Below, in pieces: positions 35,047 through 44,716 of a stretch of 64,000 nt of DNA. Positions within the stretch are counted from its first letter, which is position 1. Every line of letters begins with the position of its first letter. The notes below the pieces were generated by a model. It saw only the letters and a list, made by a program, of their open reading frames with translations, was not told where the DNA came from and did no database searches. The position numbers and the translations under genes were made by a program. Source of the stretch: JBQTIY01 sp052387675 (GTDB taxonomy: Bacteria > Planctomycetota > B15-G4); contig JBQTIY010000010.1 of NCBI GenBank assembly GCA_052387675.1, forward strand, positions 124,001 through 188,000, in the 5' to 3' direction.

Positions 35047-36597
35047 TCAGGGCTCGGCCGCGAGGCGCTCGAGCTGGAAGACCACGCACTGGCGCAGATC
35101 CTCGCCGGCGAGAACGTGATCGCTCGCGATGAGCCGCACCGCGAAATAGGGCCGTGCCAGCACGGCCGGTGGCAGGGGCGCGCGCAGGTCGAGCTGGGCG
35201 CCGGCGGCGAGCTTGAGCTGGCCCACTTCCACGTCATCGGCCAGCACGCGTACGGTGGCGCCGTCGAGTTCGGGCCGCGGCAGGCAGCGTCCCTGCAAGC
35301 GCAGGTTGCGCGCCTCGCCGCGCTGCAAGAGCACTGAGGCATAGGGCGCCACGAGGCCGGCCTTGTCCACGCCGCCATAAACTTGGCCGGCCATATCCGC
35401 GGTCATGGCCGCGAGATCGATGAGCGGACCGATGCCCTGGCGCGCGCGCTGCTTCTCCAGGAAGTCCAGGCGCTGCGATTCGGCCAGGCCGGCGGCATCG
35501 ATCGCCGCGCTCTGTGCCTCGGCCTCGGGCCAGGCCTGCAAGCTGAGCTGTGGCAGGAGATCGCGCTGGCGAATCTGTCCGTAGAGGAACTGCGCCACTT
35601 GCTCGTGCCCGACCGGGCTCCAGTGCTCGTCGGCGGTCGAAATGCGCCAGCGCAGATCCTTGTAGAAGTCCCAGGAAAGCCAAGCGACTTGCTCTGGCGG
35701 CAGCCGCGCCGCGAAGGCCTGGCCGGCCACGGCCTGATAGGCCTGCCAGTTGATGAGCAAGAGATAACGGGCGCCGGTGGCCGTGACGGCCGCAGCCAAC
35801 TGCTCGATCTCATCGCCGCAGGCGGCGAGGCGCTCGCGGCTCTCGGCGTCGAGGCCCCAAGGCAGCAGGCCGCGCGCGGCGCTATCGAAGGTCCAGCGGC
35901 CGTACACGAGGCTCACCTGCACATCGCCGCGCTCGGGGTGCCGCGAGGAATGCTTCGCCAGCGAGCCGAAGCCGCGCACGCCGACCAAGTCGTCCAGGTC
36001 GTTCGGCACGATGTGGTGCACTACGAGGTCCGGCTGCAAGAGCGCGAGCTGCCGCCGCAGGAAGGCGGCCTCGGCACGGATGTCCCAGCTCAGCACGCCG
36101 AGGTGGAGCACTTCGATGGCGGGCGCCGACGCAAGGCCGCTGCGTTCGACGAGCGCGCGCTCGAGCGGCACGCCCAGGCGCTCCTCGGCCGCCACGCCAT
36201 AGCCGTAGATGAAGGAGTCGCCCAAAAGCGCGACGCGCACGGTGCCGGCCGGCTTGGGCAGGGCGAAGTCGCGCTCGCGCAGTCCGAAGCGATTGCTGTG
36301 GATGGGGTGCCCGCGCTCGTCGCGGCCCTGCAGGCCGGGCTGCAGCACGCGGCCTACATCGCCGTCGGGATGGACATCGTTGATGCCCTGGCTGGCGGCC
36401 ACCATTTGCGCGACGACCGCCGCGCGGTCCACGGCGTCCTGCGCTGCGGTCGCGGAGCCGGGCGGCGCTGCGGCTGGGGCGGCACCGTCGCGCGCCGGCG
36501 CCGTGTCGCGCAGTAACGTGCGCACGGTGAAGGCGCCCAGCACCAGGCACAGCGTGCCGAGGACGATGACTGCCTTGTGGCCGGCCTGCGGGCTCAT
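35047..36597 (-). CDS. Membrane-anchored SGNH/GDSL-hydrolase-like protein
   Basis: 516 residues. AVIVLGTLCLVLGAFTVRTLL is an N-terminal anchor followed by a low-complexity Ala/Pro linker. The GDS block VALLGDSFIYGYGVAAEERL (about 125-145) carries the catalytic Ser; VPNDL has the Asn-type oxyanion residue; DEHWSPVGHEQ supplies the Asp-x2-His pair, so the triad looks complete. A C-terminal beta-rich region of about 110 residues follows. An esterase or acetylhydrolase acting on envelope glycans is likely. Its ATG overlaps the stop of the RND pump gene by 4 bp, so it belongs to that transcript. Confidence 0.75.
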   Translation of the reverse strand: MSPQAGHKAVIVLGTLCLVLGAFTVRTLLRDTAPARDGAAPAAAPPGSATAAQDAVDRAAVVAQMVAASQGINDVHPDGDVGRVLQPGLQGRDERGHPIHSNRFGLRERDFALPKPAGTVRVALLGDSFIYGYGVAAEERLGVPLERALVERSGLASAPAIEVLHLGVLSWDIRAEAAFLRRQLALLQPDLVVHHIVPNDLDDLVGVRGFGSLAKHSSRHPERGDVQVSLVYGRWTFDSAARGLLPWGLDAESRERLAACGDEIEQLAAAVTATGARYLLLINWQAYQAVAGQAFAARLPPEQVAWLSWDFYKDLRWRISTADEHWSPVGHEQVAQFLYGQIRQRDLLPQLSLQAWPEAEAQSAAIDAAGLAESQRLDFLEKQRARQGIGPLIDLAAMTADMAGQVYGGVDKAGLVAPYASVLLQRGEARNLRLQGRCLPRPELDGATVRVLADDVEVGQLKLAAGAQLDLRAPLPPAVLARPYFAVRLIASDHVLAGEDLRQCVVFQLERLAAEP

Positions 36598-39500
36598 GCC
36601 CGACTTTGTACCTCGCGCGCACCCCGCCGCGCGCGGGCGCGTTCGAGCGCGTCCTCCACCACGGCGTACAGCGTGGGGATCACGATGAGCGTCAGCAGCG
36701 TCGAGACGGTCAGGCCGGCGACCACGGTGATGGCCATGGGCGCGCGCAGCTCAGTGCCCTCGCCGGCGGTCATGGGCAGCCAGCCGGTGAGCGGCAAAAG
36801 GCCCAGCACGGTGGTGAGCGTGGTCATGAAGATGGGGCGCAGGCGTGTGGCGCAGGCATCGCGCACGGCCTCGTCGAGCGGCAGACCGTCGAGGCGCCGA
36901 CGCCGGTTGATGGCGTCGATGAGCACGATGGCGTTGTTGACCACGATGCCGGCCAAGATGATGCCGCCGATGAAAACCACCACCGAGAGCGGAATGTCGA
37001 GCAGCCAGAGTGCGCCGACGGCGCCGACGGCCGCCAGCGGCACGGTGATGAGAATGAGCAGCGGCTGCAGCAGCGATTCGAAGATGGAGGCCATGACGAC
37101 GTAGACCAGGAAGACGGCGAGCAAGAGCGCCTGGCCCATTTGCCCGAGAGCGCCCTCCATCTCACGGCCTTGGCCGCCCATTTCGATGGTGAGCGTGCCG
37201 GCCTGCTCGATGCCTTGCACGGTCTGCTCGATGGCGGCCGTGGCGTGGCCGATGTCAAAGCCCTGCAGCGAGGCCTCGACGACCGCCGCACGCTGGCCCC
37301 AGATGCGGCGCACTTCGCGCGGGCCCTCGCGCACCTGCACGCGTGTCAGCGCCGACAGGGGCCCGCCGGCCGCGCCGCTGGGATCGGCCGGCAAGTTCAT
37401 GAGTTCCTCGAGCGAGGTCAACTGGGCCTTGTCCATGTGCACCAGCACGTCGAGCTTGTGTTCAGCGTCGGTGAACTGCGTGGGCACCGTGCCCTGCACC
37501 ATGTTCGCCACGGTCGTGGCCACTTGGCGCGTGTCGAGGCCGTAGCGCGAGAGCAAGTCGCGGTCGAAGCTGAGCAGGACTTCCGGGCTGCCGGGCTGCA
37601 CGCTGCTGCGCACGTCGCGCAGGCCGGGCAGTTCGCGCAGGCCCGCCTCCACTTGCTGCGCTGCCGCGGCGATTTCGCTCAGATCGTCGCCTTTGATTTC
37701 CACTTGCAGTGGCGCGCGCACCGTGAAGAGCGTGGGGCGCTGGAAGCGCAGGTCCCGCAGGTCGGGGCGGCCGGCCAGCAAGGCGCGCACGTCGGTCATG
37801 ACAGCCTCTTCCTCGGCGGCCATGTCCTTCGCCGGGAGCAGGCCGATGGCGATGCGCGCGGTGTGTTCGCCCTCGTCGGGTTCGCTGATCTCGTCGCGCG
37901 GCACGCCGGCGGTCACGCTGAACCAAGCCACACGCGGATGCGCTGCGAGCAAGGCTTCGACCGACTCGCAGACAGCGGCCGTGCTCTCCAGCGGCGTGCC
38001 CACTGGCATGGAGAGGCGCGCCACGATCTCACCCTGATGGACTTCGGGCAGCAGTTCGCTGCCGAGTTCGTCGCCGATCCAGACCACGCCGGCAAAGAGG
38101 GCGACCGAGGCGGCCAGCACCAGCGTGCGTGCCGGACCCGAGAGCACGATGCCATGAATGAAGCGTGGGTAGTGCTGGGAGAGCGAGTCGTAGCCGGCTC
38201 CGAAGAGCTTGGTGGGCAGCCACATGATTCCGCGGAAGAGGAGGCCGAGCACCTGGAGCATGAGCAGCACGGAGCCGAAGAGGATTCCCGCCACCAGGAA
38301 GAGCAGGCGTCCGACGGCATCGATGACGATCAGGATGAGGAAGCCGAAGGGCCTGTAGAACCAGCTCCACCAGGACCGCTGCGTTCCGGCGGGCGGCGCG
38401 AGGATCGCCAGCGCCGGCCAGGGCCGGAAGAGCATCTGCCGCATTCCCTTCCCGCTCTGTGCCAGAGAAAACTCCCGGCCCTCCGTGTCGCTCCCGCGCG
38501 AGGCCAGCATGGGCACGAGGTAGAGCGAGACCAGCAGCGAGGCCAGCAGCGAGACGACGACGGTGAGCGCTTGGTCGCGGAAGATCTGCCCGGCGATGCC
38601 CTCGACGAAGACGATGGGCGCGAAGACCGCCACGGTGGTGAGCGTGGAGGCGACAACCGCGGCTGCGACCTCTTGAGTGCCGAGCACGGCGGCCTGGATT
38701 CGGCTGTGTCCGTTCTCGCGGAAGCGCGCGATCGAGTCGAGCACGACGATGGCGTTGTCCACCAGCATGCCGATGCCGAGGGCCAGGCCGCCCAGCGACA
38801 TGACGTTGAGTGTCGTGCCGGAGAGGTGCAGCGGCGTGAAACTCACCACGACCGAGATGGGGATCGAGACCGCGATGATGAGCGTGGCCGTGAGGTTGCG
38901 CAGGAAGAGGTAGAGCACGATGACCGAGAGCACGGCGCCCATCAGGGCCGAATCGGAAACCTCGTGGATGGCGCTCTCGATGAAGCGCGACTGGTCCGAC
39001 AAGAGATGCACGGTCACGTCGGAGGGCAGTTGCGCGGCCAGAAAGGCGGTGGAGGCCGCGTGCGTGCGCAGATCGGCCTGGAGCTGGTCGAACTCGGTGG
39101 CCAGTTCGGTGTCGAGCGCAATCTCCGCTGCGCTGCGCGTGTCGGCCGGCGCTGCGCCGCTCGAACTGGCCTCCGCCTCGGCGCGGCCCGACGGTCCGCC
39201 GCCCTCGCCTCCGCGAGCCATGGCCAGGCGCGCGGCCTGCACCCGCTCCATCGCGGCGAGGCGCAGCGGGTCGGCGGCGACCTTGGCGCGAAACTCCGCC
39301 AGCGCCTCCTCCGGATCGGCCTGCTCGCCGCTGCGCAGACGCGCCACCCAGGCCTGCTGCTCGGGTGTGCCCAGCGCCGCGTCGCGCACGCGCTCGGCCA
39401 GCTCGACGATGTTGGCGTCGGCCTCCTTGAAGATCTGCAGCTCGACGCTCTCCTCGCCGCCAATGCGGGTGATGACGTCGCGCTCCTTCGTGGCGCGCCG

Positions 39501-40298
39501 CACCTCGGCCACGTCGGCCAGGCGCACAACCGAATCGCCCTGGCGCATCAGGATCGTGCGGCTGATTTCTTCAGGCGTGCGGTACTCGTTGAGAATGCGC
39601 ACCAAGTACTCGGTGTCGCCCTCCAGCACGGTGCCGCTGGCGAGATTCACGTTCTCGGCAGCGAGCCGGGCGGCGATCTCAGCCGACGCCAGGCCGAAGG
39701 TGGCCAGTTTGTCGGCCTGTAGGCGCACCTGGATTTCGTCCTCCTGGCCGCCGCGCACGCGCACGGCCGCCACGCCCTCGATGGTGGAGAGCGCCGTGGA
39801 GAGGCGGTCCTCGGCCAGCGTGCGCAGCGCGACAAGGTCGCGCCCGCCGGTGAGCCCGAAGGCCATGATCGGGTCGAGGGTCGGATCGAAACGCAGAATG
39901 ATCGGCGTGCCGACCTCGAGCGGCAGATTCGTGCGATCCAGTCGCTCGCGGATGTCCTGGATCGCATAGGTGAGCTGCGTACCCCAGGTGAACTCCAGCG
40001 TGACGTCGGCGAACTCAGCGCGCGAAACGCTGGAGATGCTCTCCAGGCGCGCCAGCACGGAGAGCGATTCGTGCAGGCGCTTGGTGACGCGCTCTTCGAC
40101 GTCCTCCGGCGCCGCACCGGGATACTCGGCGCGTACCGTCACGGTGGGGTAGCTGATATCGGGCAGCAGGCTCATCGAGAGCTGCCCGAGCGACTTCCAG
40201 CCGAAGGCCAGCATGGTCACGAAGACCATCGCCACCGCGACCGGCCGCGACGTGATGAAGCCGAAGACGCCCGCGAGGGGCCGTTCGGCCTCGCTCAA
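36594..40298 (-). CDS. RND-family efflux pump, inner-membrane permease (AcrB/MexB-like) with insertions
   Basis: 1234 residues against about 1030-1050 for typical pumps. The N-terminus ITSRPVAVAMVFVTMLAFGW and SLLPDISYPTVTVRAEYPGAAPEDVEERV are standard. TM4 region LGGLALGIGMLVDNAIVVLDSI contains the proton-relay Asp, and GGIILAGIVVNNAIVLID is the TM10 block. Two insertions stand out: a helical, Ala/Glu-rich stretch of about 110 residues in the first periplasmic domain (around 300-420), and a hydrophobic insertion between TM6 and TM7 (about 620-720) that could add two or three membrane helices. It is encoded downstream of the fusion-protein gene with a 4-bp overlap. No outer-membrane channel gene is adjacent. 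Confidence 0.9.
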   Translation of the reverse strand: MSEAERPLAGVFGFITSRPVAVAMVFVTMLAFGWKSLGQLSMSLLPDISYPTVTVRAEYPGAAPEDVEERVTKRLHESLSVLARLESISSVSRAEFADVTLEFTWGTQLTYAIQDIRERLDRTNLPLEVGTPIILRFDPTLDPIMAFGLTGGRDLVALRTLAEDRLSTALSTIEGVAAVRVRGGQEDEIQVRLQADKLATFGLASAEIAARLAAENVNLASGTVLEGDTEYLVRILNEYRTPEEISRTILMRQGDSVVRLADVAEVRRATKERDVITRIGGEESVELQIFKEADANIVELAERVRDAALGTPEQQAWVARLRSGEQADPEEALAEFRAKVAADPLRLAAMERVQAARLAMARGGEGGGPSGRAEAEASSSGAAPADTRSAAEIALDTELATEFDQLQADLRTHAASTAFLAAQLPSDVTVHLLSDQSRFIESAIHEVSDSALMGAVLSVIVLYLFLRNLTATLIIAVSIPISVVVSFTPLHLSGTTLNVMSLGGLALGIGMLVDNAIVVLDSIARFRENGHSRIQAAVLGTQEVAAAVVASTLTTVAVFAPIVFVEGIAGQIFRDQALTVVVSLLASLLVSLYLVPMLASRGSDTEGREFSLAQSGKGMRQMLFRPWPALAILAPPAGTQRSWWSWFYRPFGFLILIVIDAVGRLLFLVAGILFGSVLLMLQVLGLLFRGIMWLPTKLFGAGYDSLSQHYPRFIHGIVLSGPARTLVLAASVALFAGVVWIGDELGSELLPEVHQGEIVARLSMPVGTPLESTAAVCESVEALLAAHPRVAWFSVTAGVPRDEISEPDEGEHTARIAIGLLPAKDMAAEEEAVMTDVRALLAGRPDLRDLRFQRPTLFTVRAPLQVEIKGDDLSEIAAAAQQVEAGLRELPGLRDVRSSVQPGSPEVLLSFDRDLLSRYGLDTRQVATTVANMVQGTVPTQFTDAEHKLDVLVHMDKAQLTSLEELMNLPADPSGAAGGPLSALTRVQVREGPREVRRIWGQRAAVVEASLQGFDIGHATAAIEQTVQGIEQAGTLTIEMGGQGREMEGALGQMGQALLLAVFLVYVVMASIFESLLQPLLILITVPLAAVGAVGALWLLDIPLSVVVFIGGIILAGIVVNNAIVLIDAINRRRRLDGLPLDEAVRDACATRLRPIFMTTLTTVLGLLPLTGWLPMTAGEGTELRAPMAITVVAGLTVSTLLTLIVIPTLYAVVEDALERARARRGAREVQSRA

Positions 40299-41569
40299 AA
40301 GGCCCCTTCCACCACCTGCACCGGCGCGCCGTCTTTCAGGTTCTCCTGACCGACGACGATCACGCGCAGGTCCAGCGGCAGGGCGACGCCGTCGAGATCG
40401 GAGAGCACCTCCAGCGCGGTGGGGGTGCTGGCGCCGGCCCGGAAGGCCAGCTTGCGCGCGGTGCCGTCGCCATTCACGGTGAAGAGCACCGGCTGGTCAT
40501 CCTCGTAGAGCACGGCGCGCTTGCTGACCAGCGTGGCCTGTTCGCGCGCCGAGGTGATGATGTGCGCTTCGGCGAAAAGGCCGGGCACCAAGCCCGGCGC
40601 GGGCACGAGGTCGACCACCACGTGCACGGTGCCGGTGGCCTCGTCGAGCACGGGGTTCACCGAGCGCACGGTGCCCGTGAAGCGCTGACTGCTGTCGGTG
40701 ACCGAACGCACTTCCACCGGCTGGCCGCGCTGCAGCCGCGCGAGCGCGTCCTGCGGCACGCGCAGATTGAGCACCAGATCGGCCGTGTCCACCAGCCGCA
40801 GCAAGCGCTGGCCGCTGTTCACGAGCTCGCCGACGTTCAGGCTGCGCTCGGCCACGATGCCGTCGATGGGCGAGCGAATGTGCGTGTGCTCGAGGTCGTC
40901 GCGCACGCGCTGCTCCTCGATCTGGGCCTTGCGCACGGCGATCTGGCCCAGTTCCAGCGCGATGTCCGCGCTGCGCTCGGTGAAGCGCGCCAGATCCAGA
41001 TCATCGCTGGCGTTCTCGGCGGTCACGCGCGCGTTCTCCACTTCTTGGCGGTTCACCAGGTCGCCCAGGCCCTGCAGGCGCGCCAGATCGGCGGCGGCCT
41101 TCTGCGCCTCGCGCTCGGCGCGCGTCACGCGCCGGCGGTCCTCTTCGAGCGTGAGTTGATTGCGCTCCACGGTGCGGCGCGTTTCGTCGAGCACGGCCGC
41201 CGCGGTCTGCGCCATGAGCTGCAAGTCCTGATCAAAGAGCGTGACCAGGAGCTGGCCCTTGCTCACCGGATCACCTGCTTCCACCAAGACCTGCGTGGCG
41301 GCCAGATTGCCGAGCTTGGAGTGCAGCGCGACGGTGGTGCGCGAGGCGACCTTGGCCGAGACCACGATCTCGTCGCGCACCGGGCCGACGCTCAAGCCCT
41401 CGACGACAACCTTGGTCTGGCGCACCGTCTCGCGCTTGGCCGGAGCGCTGCCGGACTCGGCGGTGTCGGAGCTCGCTTCGGCGCCTTGGTCTTCGGAGCC
41501 CGCCGACACGGAGCAGGCCGGCGCGCAGAGCAGCAGCAGGGCGAGAAGGTGGCGGCGTGACGGACGCAT
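40295..41569 (-). CDS. RND efflux periplasmic adaptor (membrane-fusion) lipoprotein
   Basis: 424 residues. The signal peptide ends in lipobox CAPAC (Cys about 19). VASRTTVALHSKLGNLAATQVLVEAGDPVSKGQLLVTL is the first lipoyl half, followed by a long coiled-coil hairpin (about 115-205) and the returning lipoyl half DDLEHTHIRSPIDGIVAERSLNVGELV. Beta-barrel and membrane-proximal domains complete the HlyD/AcrA layout. It couples the RND permease to an outer-membrane channel. It is first in a minus-strand operon with the pump and the SGNH-like gene. The promoter must lie in the 112-bp gap shared with moeA. Confidence 0.92.
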   Translation of the reverse strand: MRPSRRHLLALLLLCAPACSVSAGSEDQGAEASSDTAESGSAPAKRETVRQTKVVVEGLSVGPVRDEIVVSAKVASRTTVALHSKLGNLAATQVLVEAGDPVSKGQLLVTLFDQDLQLMAQTAAAVLDETRRTVERNQLTLEEDRRRVTRAEREAQKAAADLARLQGLGDLVNRQEVENARVTAENASDDLDLARFTERSADIALELGQIAVRKAQIEEQRVRDDLEHTHIRSPIDGIVAERSLNVGELVNSGQRLLRLVDTADLVLNLRVPQDALARLQRGQPVEVRSVTDSSQRFTGTVRSVNPVLDEATGTVHVVVDLVPAPGLVPGLFAEAHIITSAREQATLVSKRAVLYEDDQPVLFTVNGDGTARKLAFRAGASTPTALEVLSDLDGVALPLDLRVIVVGQENLKDGAPVQVVEGAF

Positions 41570-41681
41570 GAAGGGTCGGTCCGAACGAGGCGGTGGAGCC
41601 GCGCAGGATAAGGATCCCCGGTCAGGATCTGCGCGTCCCGGTATGGTACGCCACCCTTATGCCACGCCAGGGTGCGCCGAC

Positions 41682-42893
41682 ATGATGAGCATCCAGCAGG
41701 CGCGCGCCTGCGTGCTGGAACTGGCCGCCGACGCGCTCCCTGCCGAGCGCGTGCCGGTGCGGGCTGCGGCCGGGCGCGTGCTGGCCAAGCCGGTGCTCTC
41801 CGACTCCGATCTGCCGCCCTTCGATCGCGTGATGATGGACGGCTTTGCGGTGCGCGCTGCCGAGACTGCGGGCGCGGCAGCCCATGCGCCCGTAGCTCTG
41901 CGCGTGGCGGGCGAAGTCGCCGCGGGCGCCGACGGGCTCAGCGTGCTGCCGGCCGCTGCGGCGCTGGAAATCATGACCGGCGCTCCTCTGCCGCCCGGTG
42001 CCGATGCGGTCGTGCCCGTGGAGTGGACCCGTCGCGAGGGCGAGCGCGTGCTGATCGAGCGCCCGGTGCGCGCGGGCCAGCACATCGCGCCGCGCGGCGA
42101 AGACCTGCACAGCGGTCAGGCGGTGGCGGCGGCGGGAGACTGCGTCACGAGTCTCTCGCTCTCCTTGCTCATTGCAGCCGGCGTGGCCGAGCTGAGTGTC
42201 GTGCGCCGGCCGCGCTGCGCGGTGCTGAGCAGTGGCGATGAGCTGGTGCCGCCGGGCGCCCCGCTGCGCCGCGGCCAGATTCGCGAGAGCAATGGCCCCG
42301 CGCTGGCGGCGCTGCTGCGCGAGGCCGGCGCGCAGGTAGCCGATCTGGGCGTTGCGCGCGACACACGCGCCGCCCTGCGCGCCAAGCTCGAAGAGGCCGG
42401 TGACGCTGACGTGGTCGTCATGACCGGCGGCTCTTCGGTCGGCAAGTACGACCTCGCGGCCGAGGTCGTCGAGCAGCTCGGCGGCCAGCGGCACTTCGAT
42501 CGGATCGCCGTGAAGCCCGGCAAACCCACGCTCTGCTTCACGCGCGGGGCGCAGCTCATCTTTTGTTTGCCGGGCAATCCGGTGGCTGCGCTCATGACCG
42601 GCCGCGTGCTGGTTTGCGCGGCGCTCGCGGCGCGCGGCGGGCAGCGCCCCGCGCTGTGGAGCCAGGAAGAGTGGCCGCTGCTCGCAGCGGTGCGGCGCGT
42701 GGCCGAGCGCGATCTCATGCTGCCCTTGCGCCGTACGCACGAGGGTCTGGCTTTCGCCGGCTGGCATGGCTCGGGCGATCTGGCCAGTCTCGCGCGAGCG
42801 GATGGCTTTGGTTTCGTGGCGCGGGGTGCCGGCGAGGCGCCGGCCGGCACGCGCGCGGCTTGGTTCGGCCTGCCGGGAGCACCAGCGTGGTGA
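41682..42893 (+). CDS. moeA: Molybdopterin molybdenumtransferase MoeA
   Basis: 403 residues from the ATG at 41682 (a second ATG follows at 41685). SDSDLPPFDRVMMDGFAVRA, EIMTGAPLPPGADAVVPVE and the MPT-binding segment VMTGGSSVGKYD are canonical MoeA blocks, followed by VAVKPGKP-like IAVKPGKPTLCF and FCLPGNPVAALM. MoeA inserts molybdate into adenylylated molybdopterin to finish Moco. Other mo genes are absent from the window. The stop overlaps the lnt GTG by 4 bp, an arrangement without obvious functional logic. Confidence 0.95.
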   Translation: MMSIQQARACVLELAADALPAERVPVRAAAGRVLAKPVLSDSDLPPFDRVMMDGFAVRAAETAGAAAHAPVALRVAGEVAAGADGLSVLPAAAALEIMTGAPLPPGADAVVPVEWTRREGERVLIERPVRAGQHIAPRGEDLHSGQAVAAAGDCVTSLSLSLLIAAGVAELSVVRRPRCAVLSSGDELVPPGAPLRRGQIRESNGPALAALLREAGAQVADLGVARDTRAALRAKLEEAGDADVVVMTGGSSVGKYDLAAEVVEQLGGQRHFDRIAVKPGKPTLCFTRGAQLIFCLPGNPVAALMTGRVLVCAALAARGGQRPALWSQEEWPLLAAVRRVAERDLMLPLRRTHEGLAFAGWHGSGDLASLARADGFGFVARGAGEAPAGTRAAWFGLPGAPAW

Positions 42894-44572
42894 CCAAGGG
42901 GCGGGTCGTGATGAATGGGGGCGCCGTCGTGGTGAGCGCGGGCAGAGCGTGGCTGCTCGGCGCGCTGGGCTGCGCGGCCTGGCTCGCGGCTTTTCCGCCG
43001 CTTTCGCTTTGGCCGCTGGCGCTCCTCGCCCCGTGGCCGCTGGCACTGCTCGCCATGGAGGCGCCCAACCTGCGAGCCGCTTTTCGCCGGCTTCTGCTGT
43101 GCGGACTGGTGGTCTTCTGCTTTGGCAGCGCCTGGCTCGCCGAGACCAGCCCCGTCAACCTCGTGCTCGTCGCGGCCTTGCAGTCGCTCTTCGTCGGGAT
43201 CTTCGGTGTGCTGGCGCGCCGGATCTTGCCGGGGCGCTCCGCGATGCCGCTCTTGCCCGTGCTCTGGGTCGCGCACGAAATGCTGCGTCTGAACTGGCCG
43301 CTCACCGGCTATCCCTGGCAGATCTTGGGGCAAGCCCTGGCCGAGAGTCCGGTGGCCGTGCAAGCGGCCGACCTGGGTGGCGTGCTGCTTTTGTCTTTTC
43401 TCGCAGCGAGCGGGTCGGCCCTGGCCCTTTCGCTGCAGCGCGGAGAGCGCCGCGCGGCGGCCGGGGCGGCGGGCCTGCTGCTCGCGGCCACGCTCTACGG
43501 TTTGCTGCGGCCGGCCTGGCTCGAGACGCCCCGGCCCGGGCCGCGTCTCGCGGCGGTGCAGCCCGGCATTGAGCAGCGGCTCAAGATGCAGCCGAGCAGC
43601 GCGGAGGAGCGCTACCGCACGGGCATCACGCTGAGTCTGCAGGCGCTGCGTGCTGGTCCGCCGGTGGACTTGCTCGTCTGGCCCGAAACCATGTGGCCCT
43701 ATCCGCTCGGCGAGGGAGCGCCCGAAGATCGCTGGTACGGCGAGTTGGGTCCGCGCGACTTCGCGGAACTCGAGCAGCGCACGCTCGCGCCCTTGCGCCG
43801 CACCGGCGAGGCGGGCGAGCGCGCCTCGGCGCTGTTGCTCGGCGCGCTCTATCACCGCCTCGAGACGACCGGGCGCGTCGCTGAGTCCGGGCGCCCCGCT
43901 GAGCCCGGGCGGCTGCTACGCTCGAACAGCGCGGTGCTCTACGACGCCGCGGGTCAGCGGCTCGGGCACTACGACAAGCACATCCTCGTGCCGGCCGGAG
44001 AGTCGGTGCCCTTTGGCGGCTGGCTGCCGGCCGCGGCGCAGCGGCAGGTGGCCGACTGGATTCTGAGCGTGGCCGGTTTTGTGGCCGATCTTGAGCCGGG
44101 GCCCGGGCCCGAGGTCATGGAGTGGGGCGGCTGGCGCTTCGGCGTCACCATTTGCTTCGAGAACACCTATGGGGACTTCAACCGCCGTCAGGTGCGCGAC
44201 GGGGCGCAGTTCCTGGTGAACCTGTCCAACGAGGCCTGGTTTGGGACATCGACCGAGTTCGATCACATGGAGTTGCACTCCATCCTGCGGGCCGTGGAGA
44301 GCCGCCGTGCGCTGTTCCGGGCGACCAACTCCGGCATCTCGTGCCTCGTGCTCCCCGATGGCCGTCGGCCAGAGGGGGCTGCGCGGCTGGAGGTGGGTGG
44401 ACAGGACCGAGGCGTGGCCGGCACGCTCGTGGCCGAGGTGCCCCTCTACGAGCAGCGCACGCTCTACGTGCTCATCGGCGATGCCCTGGGCTGGCTCTGC
44501 CTGGGCTGGGCCGGCTTGCTCCTGCTCCTCGGCCTGCGCAGCCCGCGCCGCCCGACCCCACGCGGCCCATAA
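42890..44572 (+). CDS. lnt: Apolipoprotein N-acyltransferase
   Basis: 560 residues from a GTG in a GTGA overlap with moeA. Residues about 15-215 hold six or more hydrophobic helices, including LNWPLTGYPWQILGQALAES, typical of Lnt. The nitrilase-type domain has the catalytic triad: Glu in WPETMWPYP, Lys in HYDKHILVPAGE and Cys in GVTICFEN. A final hydrophobic helix (LGWLCLGWAGLLLLLGL) follows. It adds the third acyl chain to lipoproteins, consistent with the many lipobox proteins in this window. Confidence 0.95.
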   Translation: MTKGRVVMNGGAVVVSAGRAWLLGALGCAAWLAAFPPLSLWPLALLAPWPLALLAMEAPNLRAAFRRLLLCGLVVFCFGSAWLAETSPVNLVLVAALQSLFVGIFGVLARRILPGRSAMPLLPVLWVAHEMLRLNWPLTGYPWQILGQALAESPVAVQAADLGGVLLLSFLAASGSALALSLQRGERRAAAGAAGLLLAATLYGLLRPAWLETPRPGPRLAAVQPGIEQRLKMQPSSAEERYRTGITLSLQALRAGPPVDLLVWPETMWPYPLGEGAPEDRWYGELGPRDFAELEQRTLAPLRRTGEAGERASALLLGALYHRLETTGRVAESGRPAEPGRLLRSNSAVLYDAAGQRLGHYDKHILVPAGESVPFGGWLPAAAQRQVADWILSVAGFVADLEPGPGPEVMEWGGWRFGVTICFENTYGDFNRRQVRDGAQFLVNLSNEAWFGTSTEFDHMELHSILRAVESRRALFRATNSGISCLVLPDGRRPEGAARLEVGGQDRGVAGTLVAEVPLYEQRTLYVLIGDALGWLCLGWAGLLLLLGLRSPRRPTPRGP

Positions 44573-44716
44573 CTCCGGCGCCGCCCGGCCACGCGCGGCC
44601 CGTTTGCTTGACACCCTGTACCCCCTTCCCTACCCTCCCGCGTTCCGCTTCACGGTTTGCTTGCTGCAGGCCGCGACCCGAAAGCGGAGTTTCCCGGAGC
44701 CACCGCGAGTCACTGC

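Noticed and set aside
36606..39722. Open frame of over 1000 codons on the plus strand opposite the RND pump
   Set aside because: It is the GC-driven shadow of the pump gene: His/Arg/Gln-rich low-complexity translation, no domain, and the pump is clearly real on the other strand. The same applies to 25538-28381 opposite clpB and 15355-17661 opposite the M16 peptidase.
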